Shown here one piece after another: positions 1-10,100 of a stretch of DNA of 56,716 nt. Below the pieces are notes generated by a model. That model was not told the DNA's origin and ran no database searches. It saw nothing but the letters and a program-made list of their open reading frames with translations. The translations under genes and the position numbers were made by a program. The stretch comes from an uncultured Bacteroidales bacterium. GTDB taxonomy: Bacteria; Bacteroidota; Bacteroidia; Bacteroidales; P3. Where the stretch lies: NCBI GenBank assembly GCA_900317285.1, contig ONGA01000014.1, positions 1-56,716 on the forward strand, given 5' to 3'. How positions within the stretch are numbered: the stretch's first letter is position 1; each line of letters opens with the position of its first letter.

Positions 1-280
1 CGAGGATGCCTTGATGGAGTTTTGCCATGATGGTATGTGTTTAATTTTTATTCAATTACGGGTATCAACTCTTACTGATGTATTACTGAAGCCTTACATC
101 GCTTCAATGTGTATGGATAACGGCAGGGTTGGGGAAATATTGTGTGGGGAGACAAAAAGGGCTAGAGGGGCTAAAGGGACTAAAAGGGGATAGAGATACT
201 AGAGGAACTAGAGAAACTAGAGAGAACTAGTGGTAACTTGTGTTGCTTGAGAGGGCGAGGGGATGGGGTTTTCAAAAAGA
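1..280. other. No supported gene; degenerate ACTAGAG-type repeats
   Basis: One plus frame is open from the window edge to 193, but it shows no recognisable domain, signal peptide or promoter, and its end is low-complexity, so I do not call it a gene. Bases about 160-236 consist of a purine-rich degenerate tandem repeat built on ACTAGAGGA/CTAAAGGGA. This array lies just beyond the 3' end of the minus-strand gene at 333-1385. Confidence 0.5.
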
Positions 281-310
281 AACAGCCGTGGGGGTGCCAC
301 GGCTGTTTTT
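277..310. terminator. Bidirectional intrinsic terminator
   Basis: An 11-bp perfect stem (281-291 with 297-307, core ACAGCCGTGG/CCACGGCTGT) encloses a 5-base loop. T-runs lie on both sides when each strand is read. It lies just past the stop of the minus-strand gene at 333-1385 and would end its transcript. Confidence 0.8.
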
Positions 311-332
311 ATGGGGTTGCTGTCGGGAGGGG

Positions 333-1385
333 TTACTGGACGTCGCGCTCGTCGAGGGGCTGGGCGAGGAGGCCGGTGTAGGTGCCCTTGCTGTCGAATT
401 CCATGCGGATGAATTTGGGTTCTTTGACGCCCTTGACTTTCTGGCTGACGACGACGTAGGTGTAGGGTTTGGGTTTTTTGCCGTCGGGGCCGCGGAATTT
501 GGAGTTGTATTCGTAGACGACCATTTTCTCGACTTTGTATTTCTCGCCGTTGAATTTTTCGGCGAGGTATTTCATGATGCCATTGCTGTAGCGTTCCTTG
601 GGGAGGAGTTTGCCCGACATGACGGCGTCGCCGGTGTTGATGTCGTAGACGGCTTCTTTGTCGACTTTCTGTTTGTCGGTGTAGTAGGCGACGGCGTATT
701 CACCGTTGCGGTTGACCCAGGTGGGGCCGGATTTGCAGCGTTTTTTGCCGATGGCTTTTTCGAAGTTGGCGACGGCAGCCTCGCAGGGTGTGAACTGCTC
801 GACCTGGGGCTCGTCGACTTTGGGGGCGGGGCGTCCGCGGAGGCGGCTGCGCTCGGTCTTGGTGGCGGAGGTGATGTTCTCGTCCTTGAGGTCGGGGTTG
901 TTCTGGGTGTAGTATTCGCGCTTGACGGCGTCGGGGTCGGGGGCGTTGCTTTTCATGAGCTTGCCGCGGGTGTCGAAGACCATTTCAAAGTCTTTGTCGG
1001 AGATGCCTTTCTTGGTGATGGTCATGCGGTAGTAGTTGTCGCCGCTCATTTCCTCGATGTAGTCGAGGGATTTGACGCGGTAGCCGAGGTAGTTGTCGTT
1101 GAAGTAGGAGGTCATCATGACGGGGCATTCGTCCATTTTGACGGGGAAGGCGGAGTACTGCCAGTCGCCGGAGGCGGTGAAATAGGCGCGACCGTTCTGG
1201 CCGTCGATGACGAGTTCGGCGATGAACTGTCCCGGGGCCTGGTACCATGTCTTGACTTTGTAGGAGTCGTAGGTCTTCTCGAGGGTGAGGAGGACGGAGC
1301 GCGGCACGGCGGTTTCCTTGACTTTGGTCTGGGCGGAAGCCATCAGTGGCAGCGCCAAGAACATGAGGATGAATATCTTTTTCAT
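333..1385 (-). CDS. Secreted PepSY-like (DUF2874-type) protein
   Basis: The 350-residue protein begins with a clear signal peptide (MKKIFILMFLALPLMASAQ), so it should reach the periplasm or the surface. The mature part holds two related halves, about residues 25-150 and 200-345. Each has the alternating pattern W-x-x-x-G-x-Y-x-A/V-x-Y followed by a turn and a tyrosine-rich strand, as in the PepSY-like family common in Bacteroidales. The family has no proven enzymatic role; beta-lactamase-inhibitor-like folds and protease-inhibitor roles have been proposed. It lies 48 bp downstream of purA on the same strand, and that gap carries a direct repeat of AAAAACACACA. Co-transcription with purA is possible. 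The assignment to the family is an inference from pattern only. Confidence 0.75.
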   Translation of the reverse strand: MKKIFILMFLALPLMASAQTKVKETAVPRSVLLTLEKTYDSYKVKTWYQAPGQFIAELVIDGQNGRAYFTASGDWQYSAFPVKMDECPVMMTSYFNDNYLGYRVKSLDYIEEMSGDNYYRMTITKKGISDKDFEMVFDTRGKLMKSNAPDPDAVKREYYTQNNPDLKDENITSATKTERSRLRGRPAPKVDEPQVEQFTPCEAAVANFEKAIGKKRCKSGPTWVNRNGEYAVAYYTDKQKVDKEAVYDINTGDAVMSGKLLPKERYSNGIMKYLAEKFNGEKYKVEKMVVYEYNSKFRGPDGKKPKPYTYVVVSQKVKGVKEPKFIRMEFDSKGTYTGLLAQPLDERDVQ

Positions 1386-1433
1386 ATCGTGTGTGTTTTT
1401 CTGTTTAGTATCTCGATGTGTGTTTTTCTTGCA

Positions 1434-2726
1434 TTATTTGAAGAGGACGTCCTTGCGGTCGGGGCTGATGCTGACGGCAGCGATGCGGACGCCGGTCTGC
1501 TGCTCGATGGTATCGAGGTAGGAGCGGAGTTTTTCGGGGAGTTTGGCGTAGTCGGTGATACCGTTGAGGTCCTGTTTCCAACCCGGGAAGGGGGTGAGGA
1601 GCGGACGGATGTCGGCGGTGTTGTATTCGAAGGGTATCTCGTCGGTGCGTTCACCGTTGATTTCGTAGTGGGTGCACATGTTGACGGTGTCGAAGTCGTT
1701 CATGACGTCGGGCTTGGTGACGAAGAGGTCGGTGACGCCGTTGATCATGCAGGCGTAGCGGAGGGCGGGGAGGTCGATCCAACCGCAGCGGCGCGGGCGT
1801 CCGGTGGTGGCACCGTATTCGTGGCCGAGTTCGCAGAGGCGCTTGCCAGTCTCGTCGAAGAGTTCGGTGGGGAAGGGACCTGCGCCGACGCGTGTGCAGT
1901 AGGCCTTGGTGATGCCGAAGACGCGTCCGACGGCGGAGGGGGCGATGCCGAGGCCGGTGCAGACACCGGCGGTGATGGTGTTGGAGGAGGTGACGAAGGG
2001 GTAGGTGCCGAAGTCGATGTCAAGCATCATGGCCTGGGCGCCTTCGGCGAGGACTTTCTTGTTGTCGCGGAGGCACTGGTTGATGAAGTATTCGCTGTTG
2101 ACGAAGCGGAAACGCTTGAGGGTGGCGAGGCTCTCCATCCAGATTTTCTCGTAGTCGGCGAGGGAAAGGTTGTCGATGCGGAAGGCGTCGACATCGAAGT
2201 CCATGGCGCGAGCCATCATGAGGTGCTGGCGCTTGAGGGCGGCGTAGCGCTCGATGAAGTCGGGAGCGAGGATGTCGCCCACGCGGATGCCGGTGCGGGC
2301 GATTTTGTCGGTGTAGGCGGGGCCGATGCCCTTGAGGGTGGAGCCGATTTTGGCGTTACCTTTCGCCTGCTCGTTGGCGGCGTCCATCAGGCGGTGGGAC
2401 GGGAGGATGAGGTGAGCTTTCTTGGAGATGAAGAGGTTGAGGGTGGCATCGACGCCTTTCTCGGTGAGGGCTTCGATTTCCTGGCGGAAGATGCGCGGCT
2501 CGATGAGCACGCCGTTGCCGATGAGGTTGATTTTCTCCTTGTGGAAGATGCCGCTGGGGATGATGTGGAGGACATGCTTGGTGCCGTTGAATTCGAGTGT
2601 GTGGCCGGCATTGGGGCCACCCTGGAAACGGGCAATAACATCGTATTCGGGAGTGAGGACGTCGACGATTTTGCCTTTGCCTTCGTCGCCCCACTGGAGT
2701 CCTAAAAGAACATCTATCTTTGTCAT
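1434..2726 (-). CDS. purA: Adenylosuccinate synthetase
   Basis: PurA joins IMP and aspartate using GTP to make adenylosuccinate, the first committed step from IMP to AMP, in the cytoplasm. The start MTKIDVLLGLQWGDEGKGK gives 430 residues, the normal family length. The glycine-rich loop GDEGKGK is at 13-19 and the catalytic QGGPNAGHT at 35-43; the family motifs SSNTITAGVCTGLG and GAGPFPTE follow. An in-frame TTG lies two codons upstream (2732), but ATG at 2726 matches the family start. A -7 box is visible at 2792-2799. The gene stands alone apart from the PepSY-like gene downstream. Confidence 0.97.
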   Translation of the reverse strand: MTKIDVLLGLQWGDEGKGKIVDVLTPEYDVIARFQGGPNAGHTLEFNGTKHVLHIIPSGIFHKEKINLIGNGVLIEPRIFRQEIEALTEKGVDATLNLFISKKAHLILPSHRLMDAANEQAKGNAKIGSTLKGIGPAYTDKIARTGIRVGDILAPDFIERYAALKRQHLMMARAMDFDVDAFRIDNLSLADYEKIWMESLATLKRFRFVNSEYFINQCLRDNKKVLAEGAQAMMLDIDFGTYPFVTSSNTITAGVCTGLGIAPSAVGRVFGITKAYCTRVGAGPFPTELFDETGKRLCELGHEYGATTGRPRRCGWIDLPALRYACMINGVTDLFVTKPDVMNDFDTVNMCTHYEINGERTDEIPFEYNTADIRPLLTPFPGWKQDLNGITDYAKLPEKLRSYLDTIEQQTGVRIAAVSISPDRKDVLFK

Positions 2727-2791
2727 AAACAATTTATTACAATAGAGTTAAACATTTCATCACCCACACTGATGCACACTGATACAAAATG

Positions 2792-2799
2792 CAAAGATA
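2792..2799 (-). promoter_or_regulatory. Bacteroidota -7 box upstream of purA
   Basis: On the minus strand this reads TATCTTTG, matching TAnnTTTG. It is about 65 bp before the purA start. No clear -33 TTTG at the expected spacing was found, so only the -7 element is supported. Confidence 0.55.
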
Positions 2800-2806
2800 C
2801 GAAAAA

Positions 2807-2838
2807 ATTGATAATTGAAAATTGAAAGTTGAAAATTT
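2807..2838. repeat. AATTGAAAATTGA short tandem repeat
   Basis: Three to four imperfect copies of a unit of about 10 bp, ATTGAAAATTGA-like, lie between purA and the next gene upstream. The same kind of unit appears inside murB (4284-4312), where it is translated. Confidence 0.7.
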
Positions 2839-2851
2839 TGCTTTCGCGGTA

Positions 2852-3466
2852 TTACTCGTCGCGTTTTGCCTTGAACCAGTCGACGAATTTGGGGAGGTCG
2901 TCGAGGGGCTGGAAGCCGGATTTGAAAGGTTCGTCGGGCACGGGGACGGTCTCCATGTAGCCGATGAGGGTGGCGCAGTCGAACTCGCCGAGGAGGGCTT
3001 CGAGGGTGACATAGACGCCGACTTGGAAGTCCTCGTCCTGCCGCTGACCGTCCTCGACGGCGATGCGGAGGCCCAGCATATCGGGTTCTTCCTCGCATTC
3101 AAGCTGTTGGAAATACATCTTGCGGGTATCGAAGAGAAGATTGTCGAAGCGCACCTTGAGTTCGGTGCCCATGGGCTGCTTGAAGGCGACAAACTCCCAC
3201 CAGTCGAGGTCGGGAGCGTTGTCGACGAGCTCGACGACATAGCGGAAGAGGTCGGTGTCGCCCTCGGCGGTGAAAGTGAGGGCACGACCGTTGGCGGTGG
3301 CGTCACCAATCTCGTAGGTGAGACCGTCGCAGTATTTGGTGAGCTGGTACTGCAGGGCGTTGCAGAGCTCCTGCCGCTCCTTGTCCTCGAGGTCGCCCAT
3401 GGCAACCAGCTGCTCGTTGTGGTCCACAAACCACTGCCAGAATTTCTGTATCTTTTCCATATTCAT
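2852..3466 (-). CDS. Conserved hypothetical cytoplasmic protein (possibly DUF695-like)
   Basis: This 204-residue acidic protein has no signal peptide or membrane segment. It opens with FWQWFVDHNEQL, a tryptophan-rich helix seen at the start of several small Bacteroidales proteins annotated near DUF695. The middle (LFRYVVELVDNAPDLDWWEFVAF) and the end (LDDLPKFVDWFKAK) suggest a compact alpha/beta domain. ATG codons at 3466 and 3460 are both possible (MNMEK or MEK). The gene lies between murB and purA, with gaps of 76 bp and about 125 bp, so it may be a separate unit. No function can be assigned from the sequence, and the family name is tentative. Confidence 0.7.
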   Translation of the reverse strand: MNMEKIQKFWQWFVDHNEQLVAMGDLEDKERQELCNALQYQLTKYCDGLTYEIGDATANGRALTFTAEGDTDLFRYVVELVDNAPDLDWWEFVAFKQPMGTELKVRFDNLLFDTRKMYFQQLECEEEPDMLGLRIAVEDGQRQDEDFQVGVYVTLEALLGEFDCATLIGYMETVPVPDEPFKSGFQPLDDLPKFVDWFKAKRDE

Positions 3467-3542
3467 CAGAATATTTTTTTCGCAATCAGAACGTTCAGAA
3501 CTATCAGAAATTTCTTTTTGTTCTTTTGGTTTTGATTGAGTT

Positions 3543-4508
3543 TTAAACGATTATTGCTTCGGGGTCGAGGGTGACGCCGAATTTTTGTTTGACATCTTGT
3601 TGTATGGTTGCGGCTAGGGCGCGGACTTCGTCGCCCGTGCAGCCGTCAGCATTGTACAGTACCAGAGCGTTTTTCGGCCAGACCCCTGCCCTACCCTGCG
3701 TGCGGTCTTTCCATCCAGCACGGTCAATGAGCCAACCGGCACTCAACTTGTAACCTCCGTCTGTTCTGTGTGCCTCAGGCATGTCGGGATGTTCGGCTTT
3801 GAGACGGAGGTAGGTCGGCTCGTCAACCACGGGATTCTTAAAGAAACTGCCAGCAGAACCATGCTCTTCGGGACGCGGGAGCTTGCTCCAACGCACTTCC
3901 GTGATGGCCTCACGGAGCTGCTGGGCGGTGTCGTGAGGCAGACCTTCGAGAGCTTTGTAGCTGAGGTTGGGGGTGAAGGTTTCGCTGAGGCGGTAGGTGA
4001 CGCGGAGGATGAGGTAGCGTCCGGGATGATGCTTGAAGAGAGAATCGCGGTAAGCAAAATGGCAGTCGGCATTGCTGAAAGTGCAATGGCGACGTTCCTG
4101 AAGGTCATAAGCCTCAATACTTTCTATAAGATCCTTTGCCTCAGCGCCGTATGCACCTACGTTCTGCACCGCAGAGGCGCCCACGGTGCCGGGGATGGCG
4201 GAGAGGTTCTCAAGGCCGTAGAGATTGTGATCGAGCGTCCACTGGATGAGGTCGTCCATGACGGTGCCAGCCCAGGCAGTGACAAATTGAGAATTGGAAA
4301 TTGAGAATTGAGATTTTTTTGCGAGGATAACAACGGTGCCCTCGTAATCCTTGGTAAACACCATATTGCTGCCCACGCCAATCACCAGCACCTCGCCCTC
4401 CAGCGGCGGTACCTCGTCGCCAGGTTCAATCACCAGCAACTTTCGGGCACACACATCGATGCCGAAGGTATTGTAGGGCTTGAGGGATATGTTCTCGTAG
4501 GTTTTCAT
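3543..4508 (-). CDS. murB: UDP-N-acetylenolpyruvoylglucosamine reductase
   Basis: MurB reduces UDP-GlcNAc-enolpyruvate to UDP-MurNAc with NADPH and FAD in cytoplasmic peptidoglycan precursor synthesis. The 321-residue protein is the longer (E. coli type I) form. It shows VGSNMVF (45-51), the FAD-contacting IPGTVGASAVQNVGAYG (105-121), YRDS (153-156), and the catalytic serine in GSFFKNP (S221). Residues 66-76 (SQFSISNSQFV) replace the variable strand before the AG motif. They are encoded by a short direct repeat (see findings), but all catalytic motifs remain, so the enzyme is probably active. The start overlaps the MATE stop by 4 bp (ATGA), which suggests translational coupling. Confidence 0.96.
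   Translation of the reverse strand: MKTYENISLKPYNTFGIDVCARKLLVIEPGDEVPPLEGEVLVIGVGSNMVFTKDYEGTVVILAKKSQFSISNSQFVTAWAGTVMDDLIQWTLDHNLYGLENLSAIPGTVGASAVQNVGAYGAEAKDLIESIEAYDLQERRHCTFSNADCHFAYRDSLFKHHPGRYLILRVTYRLSETFTPNLSYKALEGLPHDTAQQLREAITEVRWSKLPRPEEHGSAGSFFKNPVVDEPTYLRLKAEHPDMPEAHRTDGGYKLSAGWLIDRAGWKDRTQGRAGVWPKNALVLYNADGCTGDEVRALAATIQQDVKQKFGVTLDPEAIIV
4284..4312. repeat. AATTGAGAATTGGAAATTGA repeat inside murB
   Basis: Units AATTGAGA / AATTGGAA / AATTGAGA / AATTGAGA lie within the murB reading frame and encode residues around 66-76. They resemble the intergenic array at 2807-2838. The frame is kept open through the array. Confidence 0.75.
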
Positions 4509-5932
4509 TGCTCGTTATCTTTGGGGCCGAGTTCTTTCTTGGGTTTGCGGATGGGAGGTACATAGTCCATGCGGAAGACCTGCCGGTGGGTCAGCAGCAG
4601 CACCAACGAAAGTGCGGCACCCAGCACGTCGCAGATGGCACAAGCCTGCCAGACGCCTGTCACGCCGTCGCCAGTGATGTTGTAGACAATGCCCGGTAAG
4701 ATGAGCGACAGCGGGATGAGGAAGATGACCTGCCGCGAGAGGCTGGTGACGATGGCTATCCAGGGTTGGTCGATGCTCTGGAAGAGCTGAGAGTTGGTGA
4801 CCGTGAAGGCTATCAGCGGGCAGAAGACCATCAGGTAGCGCAAGGCGGGCTCGCCCATGTCGAGAATCTCGGGCTCGGAGTTGAAGAAGCCGATGATGGT
4901 GCGCGGGAAGATGAGCGCCGACGCAGCGCCGATGATACCGATAATGACGCAGACTTTCATGGTCAGGATATACACCTCGCGCAAGCGGTCGTTGCGACGG
5001 GCGCCGTAGTTGTAGCCCGCGATGGGTTGCATAGCCTGACAGAGTCCAAGCAACACCATGAATATCAAACCCATGTAGGAGTTGGCAGCGCCATAGACCG
5101 TCATCGCGTCGTCGCCACCATAGGCTATCAGCTGACGGTTGAGCACCGCCACCACGGCAAAAGCCGCCACATTCATCGAGAAGGGACTGATGCCGATGGC
5201 AAGGATATTCCTGAAAATATATAATTTGGGCGCCCAAGCATGGCGTTTGAAGCGGATAAACGACTTGGGCTGCACAAAGTGGAGCACCGCCACAGTGGCC
5301 GAAACGGCCATCGAGAGGGTTGTAGCCCACGCGGCGCCCTTCATGCCCCAGCCGAACTCGCTGATAAAGATGAAGTCGAGCAGGATGTTCAATGTCGCAC
5401 CGCCCACCATAATCCACATGCCCTTCATGGGGTAACCCGAAGAGCGGATAAGGCCTACAAGATTGTAAGTCACCGTCAGCAGGAACATGCCGGGGAGCAC
5501 GATGTACATGTATTCGCAGGCGGCATCAATCACCGGCTGCGAGGCGCCATCGGCGAAGAGGTTTATGATGGGATGCATCCAAAGATAGCCTCCCATCACG
5601 AAGATGAATCCGAAAAGGAAGGTCAGCAACATACTGTTACCCAGTATCTTCTCAGCCCAGCGCACATCCTTGCGACCCAGAACGATACTCATGCGGGCAC
5701 CGGAACCTGCTCCGACGAGGGCCCCGAAGGCGTGGATGATGTTCATCAATGGGAAGGTGATGGTAAGCGCCGCCAGCAGCATTTTGCCTTCGTCGGGAGT
5801 GTTGCCGAGGAAAATGCGGTCTACAATATTATATATGGAGGTTACCACCTGACTCGCCACCGCCGGCAGCGCATACTGCCAGAGGAGCTTGCCCATGGGC
5901 TTGGTTTCCAGTTCACGAATATCGTTGTCCAT
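4505..5932 (-). CDS. MATE-family multidrug/sodium efflux protein
   Basis: The 475-residue integral membrane protein has about 12 hydrophobic segments, the usual MATE size and topology. The N-terminal motif MGKLLWQYALPAVASQVVTSIYNIVDRIFLG and the second-half PIAGYNYGARR loop are typical of MATE transporters, which use Na+ or H+ gradients to export cationic compounds. Substrate cannot be predicted. It starts directly after the stop of the upstream M20 gene (TAG then ATG, no gap) and ends overlapping murB by 4 bp, so ileS, M20, MATE and murB look like one transcript. Confidence 0.93.
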   Translation of the reverse strand: MDNDIRELETKPMGKLLWQYALPAVASQVVTSIYNIVDRIFLGNTPDEGKMLLAALTITFPLMNIIHAFGALVGAGSGARMSIVLGRKDVRWAEKILGNSMLLTFLFGFIFVMGGYLWMHPIINLFADGASQPVIDAACEYMYIVLPGMFLLTVTYNLVGLIRSSGYPMKGMWIMVGGATLNILLDFIFISEFGWGMKGAAWATTLSMAVSATVAVLHFVQPKSFIRFKRHAWAPKLYIFRNILAIGISPFSMNVAAFAVVAVLNRQLIAYGGDDAMTVYGAANSYMGLIFMVLLGLCQAMQPIAGYNYGARRNDRLREVYILTMKVCVIIGIIGAASALIFPRTIIGFFNSEPEILDMGEPALRYLMVFCPLIAFTVTNSQLFQSIDQPWIAIVTSLSRQVIFLIPLSLILPGIVYNITGDGVTGVWQACAICDVLGAALSLVLLLTHRQVFRMDYVPPIRKPKKELGPKDNEQ

Positions 5933-7138
5933 CTATTGCTTGATTCTATTCTTCAGTGCCATCAGCGCGTTGTAGGCTATCAGGCCATTGGCGAGTTCGA
6001 GGCTGCGTTCGTCGACCATGAGGTTGGGTCGGTGCAGGTTGCTGAAGGGGGTGCCGGGCTCGTGGATGCCGATGCGGAAATAGCAGGCCGGTATCTTCTG
6101 TGCGAAGAAGGCGAAATCTTCGGCCGTCATGCGGAGGTCGAGCCACTCGACGTTCTCCTCGCCGAGGAAGGCGCAGGCGTTGTCGTGCACCTGCTGCGTG
6201 CAGGCGTCGTCGTTGAGGACGTAGGGGTAGCCGTAGTCGATGAAGAGGTCGCACTCGGCACCCATGGCTTCGGCCACGCCGGTGCTGATCTTGCGAATCT
6301 TCTCGTGGGCTTCGAGGCGCCACTTCTCGTCGAAGGTACGGATGATGCCCTCCATCTTCACCGTGTCGGGGATGATGTTGGTGCGTCCGCCCACCTCCTG
6401 TATCTTGCCGATGGTGAGCACCGTGGGCATCATGGGGGCGGCGTTGCGGCTAACCACCTGCTGCAGGGCGATGACGATATGGCTGGCCACCACGATGGGG
6501 TCGACGCTGAGGTGCGGCGTGGCACCGTGACCGCCGAGACCCTTGACGGTCCAGTAGAGCTCGTCGGTGGAGGCCATGTATTTACCTTTACGCATGCCCA
6601 CCTTGCCGAAGTCCATCTCCGGCAAGCAGTGGAAGGAATAGATTTCGTTAGGTGTGATTTCGTCGAACAGTCCGTCCTCCATCATCATGCGAGCGCCGCC
6701 GGGGTATTTCTCCTCGCTGGGCTCGAAGATGAACATCAGCGTGCCGCTGAACTGGTCTCGGAGTTGTATGAGAATCTTGATAGCACCCAGTAGTGAGCAG
6801 GTGTGCATATCGTGCCCGCAGGCATGCATCACGCCGGGCTTCTCGCTGGCAAACGGCAGACCCGTACACTCAGTGATGGGCAGCGCATCATAATCCGACC
6901 GCAGTGCCACACAATAGCTGTCGGGGTCTTTGCCGCGGAGCAAAGCCATGGTTCCAGTCTTGCCGATTCCCGTCTTGGGTTCCAGCCCCATGGCGCGCAG
7001 CCGTTCGGCCACAAACTCCATGGTGCCGTACTCCTCCTGCGAGAGGTCGGGGTGCCGGTGCATCCACCGCCGCCACTCAATCACCTCCTCGCGCTGCGCA
7101 TGCGCCAGCTGCTTAATTCTATCTATCAGGTTTTCCAT
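5933..7138 (-). CDS. M20-family amidohydrolase (N-acyl amino acid / hippurate hydrolase type)
   Basis: The 401-residue metalloenzyme would hydrolyse the amide bond of an N-acyl amino acid or related substrate. RHPDLSQEEYGT (residues 28-39), HACGHDMHT (105-113, metal ligands C107 and H109), the EPSEE catalytic glutamate near 143 and the dimerisation domain with GGHGATPH define the M20D/IAA-amidohydrolase group. ATG at 7138 (MENLIDRIK) overlaps the ileS stop by one base (TAATG). Frames open further upstream run into ileS and are not used. Bacteroidales often carry several such enzymes, and the real substrate is unknown. Confidence 0.92.
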   Translation of the reverse strand: MENLIDRIKQLAHAQREEVIEWRRWMHRHPDLSQEEYGTMEFVAERLRAMGLEPKTGIGKTGTMALLRGKDPDSYCVALRSDYDALPITECTGLPFASEKPGVMHACGHDMHTCSLLGAIKILIQLRDQFSGTLMFIFEPSEEKYPGGARMMMEDGLFDEITPNEIYSFHCLPEMDFGKVGMRKGKYMASTDELYWTVKGLGGHGATPHLSVDPIVVASHIVIALQQVVSRNAAPMMPTVLTIGKIQEVGGRTNIIPDTVKMEGIIRTFDEKWRLEAHEKIRKISTGVAEAMGAECDLFIDYGYPYVLNDDACTQQVHDNACAFLGEENVEWLDLRMTAEDFAFFAQKIPACYFRIGIHEPGTPFSNLHRPNLMVDERSLELANGLIAYNALMALKNRIKQ

Positions 7139-10100
7139 TAAGCTTTCGCTATCTTTATCACAGTGTTCTGGCCGTCGAGGAGTTCGATGGGGGTGCCGTC
7201 CTTCACCTCGGGGACGAGGGTGAGGCTGGTGCAGAGGGTCTCGGAGCAGATGTAGTCGCGGTGGGCGTTGATGGCGCTGTCCCACTCGCCGCTCTGCAAC
7301 TCGACGACGATGCGGTCGGTGACGTCGAACTGTTCCTTGCGGATATTCTGAATACGGTTGACCAGCTCGCGGGCGATGCCTTCGTCAACAAGCTCGGGGG
7401 TGAGCTGGATGTCGAGGGCCACGGTGAGGTTGCCATCGTTGGCCACCACCCATCCGGGGATGTCCTGCGTGGCAATCTCCACGTCGCTGATAAGCACTTC
7501 GCAATCCTGACCTTCGACGCTGACCACGCAGCGGCCGTCGGCCTCGAGGGCGTTGATCTGCTGCTGGCTGAAGGCCATGATGGCGGCGCCGAGGGCTTTC
7601 ATCACCTTGCCGTAGCGCGGGCCAAGGGTCTTAAAGTTGGGCTTAATTTTCTTCACCAGCAGGTCGTTGTCGGCAGCGAGGAACTCAATCTCCTTGACGT
7701 TGAGTTCGGAGCAGATGAGGTGCTGCACCTTCTCGATCTGAGCCTTCCTGTTCTCGTCGCGCACGGGGATGACAATCTTCTGCAGCGGCTGACGCACGCG
7801 GAGGTTGCTCTTCTTGCGCAGGCCGAGGACCATGGAGCAGACCTTCTGAGCCAGCTGCATGCGCTCCTCGAGGGCCTTGTCGACCATCTCAGCGTGGTAT
7901 TCGGGGAAGCCAAGGTGATGCACGCTCTCCACATCGTAACGCTTGGTGACGGCGTTGAGGTCGAGGAACATACGCTCGCTGAAGAACGGCGCGATGGGGG
8001 CCATGAGGCGGCTGAGGGTCTCGAGGCAGGTGTAAAGTGTCTGATAGGCACTCTTCTTATCATCGGTGATCTCACCACGCCAGAAGCGGCGACGGCAGAG
8101 ACGCACGTACCAGTTGCTGAGGTAGGCATCGACGAAGGTGCCGATGGCGCGGCCGGCGCGGGTGGGCTCATAGTCCTCCATGGCGTCGCCGACGGTCTTC
8201 ACCAGCGTGTTGAGCTCGGAGAGAATCCATCGGTCAATCTCGGGACGCTCCTTGATATCGAGGTCTTTCTGACTGTAGTCGAAGCCGTCGAGGTTGGCGT
8301 AGAGGGCGAAGAAGCTGTAGGTGTTGTAGAGGGTGCCGAACAATTTGCGGCGCACCTCGTCGACGCCTTCCACATCGAATTTCAGGTTATCCCACGGCTG
8401 GCTGTTGGTAATCATATACCAGCGGGTAGCGTCGGGACCGTACTTGCCGAGGGTCTCGAAGGGGTCGACGGCATTGCCGAGACGTTTCGACATCTTGTTG
8501 CCGTTCTTGTCGAGCACGAGCCCGTTGCTGATGACGTTCTTGAACGCCACGCTGTCGAAGCACATGGTGCCGATGGCATGGAGGGTGTAGAACCAACCGC
8601 GGGTCTGGTCGACGCCCTCGGCGATGAAGTCGGCAGGGAACTCGGTGGCCTTGAGCGGCTCGCCCATGTAATGTATCTGGGCGTAAGGCATGGCACCGCT
8701 GTCGAACCACACGTCGATGAGGTCGAGCTCACGACGCATGGGCTTGCCATTGTCGCTGACAAGGATGACGTTGTCGATATACGGGCGATGCAGGTCGAAG
8801 TCCTTGTAGTCGCCAGCGTAGGGATTCGAGGTCATGAGACCGGCCTTGACGGCTTTCTCAATCTCGGCGCTCAGTTCCTTCACGCTGCCTATGCACTTCT
8901 CTTCCTTGCCGTCCTCGGTGCGCCAAATGGGCAGCGGGGTGCCCCAGTAGCGGCTGCGGCTGAGGTTCCAGTCGACGATATTCTCCAGCCAGTTGCCGAA
9001 GCGGCCGCTACCGGTAGCCTCGGGCTTCCAGTTGATGGTCTTGTTGAGCTCTATCATGCGGTCCTTGAGGGCCGTGGTGCGGATAAACCAGCTGTCGAGG
9101 GGGTAGTAGAGCACGGGCTTATCGGTACGCCAGCAGTGAGGGTAGCTGTGCGTGTGCTTCTCGCTCTTGAAGAGCTTACCCTGCTCCTTGAGCATGATGA
9201 CCAGCTCCACGTCGAGGCTCATGTCCTTCTCGCCCTTGGTGGGGTCGTAGGCGTTCTTGACGAACTTGCCGGCATACTTGCTGTATTCTTCAACATCGAC
9301 GTTGTTCTTCACCCATTCGGGGTCGAGGTCCTCGACGGGGGCGAAACGGCCCTGCTTGTCGACCATGGGCAGCTGCTTGCCGTCGCGGTCGAAAAGCAGC
9401 AGGTCGCCGATGCCGGCTTTCTTCGCCACACGGGCGTCGTCGGCACCGAAGGTGGGGGCGATATGAACAATACCGGTACCATCCTCGGTAGTGACATAGT
9501 CGCCAAGGATGATGCGGAAAGAGCCCTTATCAGAAACCTCGGTGGGTTTCACCCAGGGTATAAGCTGCTCATAGCGCAGACCTTCCAAAGCGGTGCCCTT
9601 GCACTCGCTGACGATTTTGTATTCGGGGCTCTTGCCCTCGGGGAACATGCTTCCCACCAGAGCCTTGGCCATGATGATGCGGCAGGGCGTCTCCTTGTAG
9701 GGGTGAGTGGTCTCGATGGTGACGTAGTCGATATTGGGTCCCACACAAAGGGCGGTGTTCGAAGGCAGAGTCCAGGGCGTGGTGGTCCAAGCGATGGCGT
9801 AAGTATTTTCCTGTTCGCAAAGCTTGAACATGGCAACGCATGTCGTGTCTTTCACGTCGCGGTAGCAGCCAGGCATATTCAGCTCGTGGCTCGACAGACC
9901 GGTACCGGCGGCGGGGCTGTAGGGCTGGATGGTGTAGCCCTTATAGAGCAGGCCCTTGTCGTAAAGCTTCTTCAGCAGAAACCACAGGGTCTCGATATAC
10001 TCGTTGTTGAAGGTGATATAGGGGTTCTTGAGGTCGACCCAGTAGCCCATCACGCGCGTCAATTCGTCCCACAACTCTTTGTACTTCATCACCTCCTCGC

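Noticed and set aside
1-193. Short plus frame open from the window edge
   Set aside because: No domain, promoter or homology-like feature is visible, and its end is repeat-rich. It could be the end of a gene outside the window, but this cannot be supported.
240-2705. Plus-strand open frame of 821 codons over purA and the PepSY-like gene
   Set aside because: It is antisense to two genes with clear families. Its composition is F/D/G/V-rich and it has no signal or domain.
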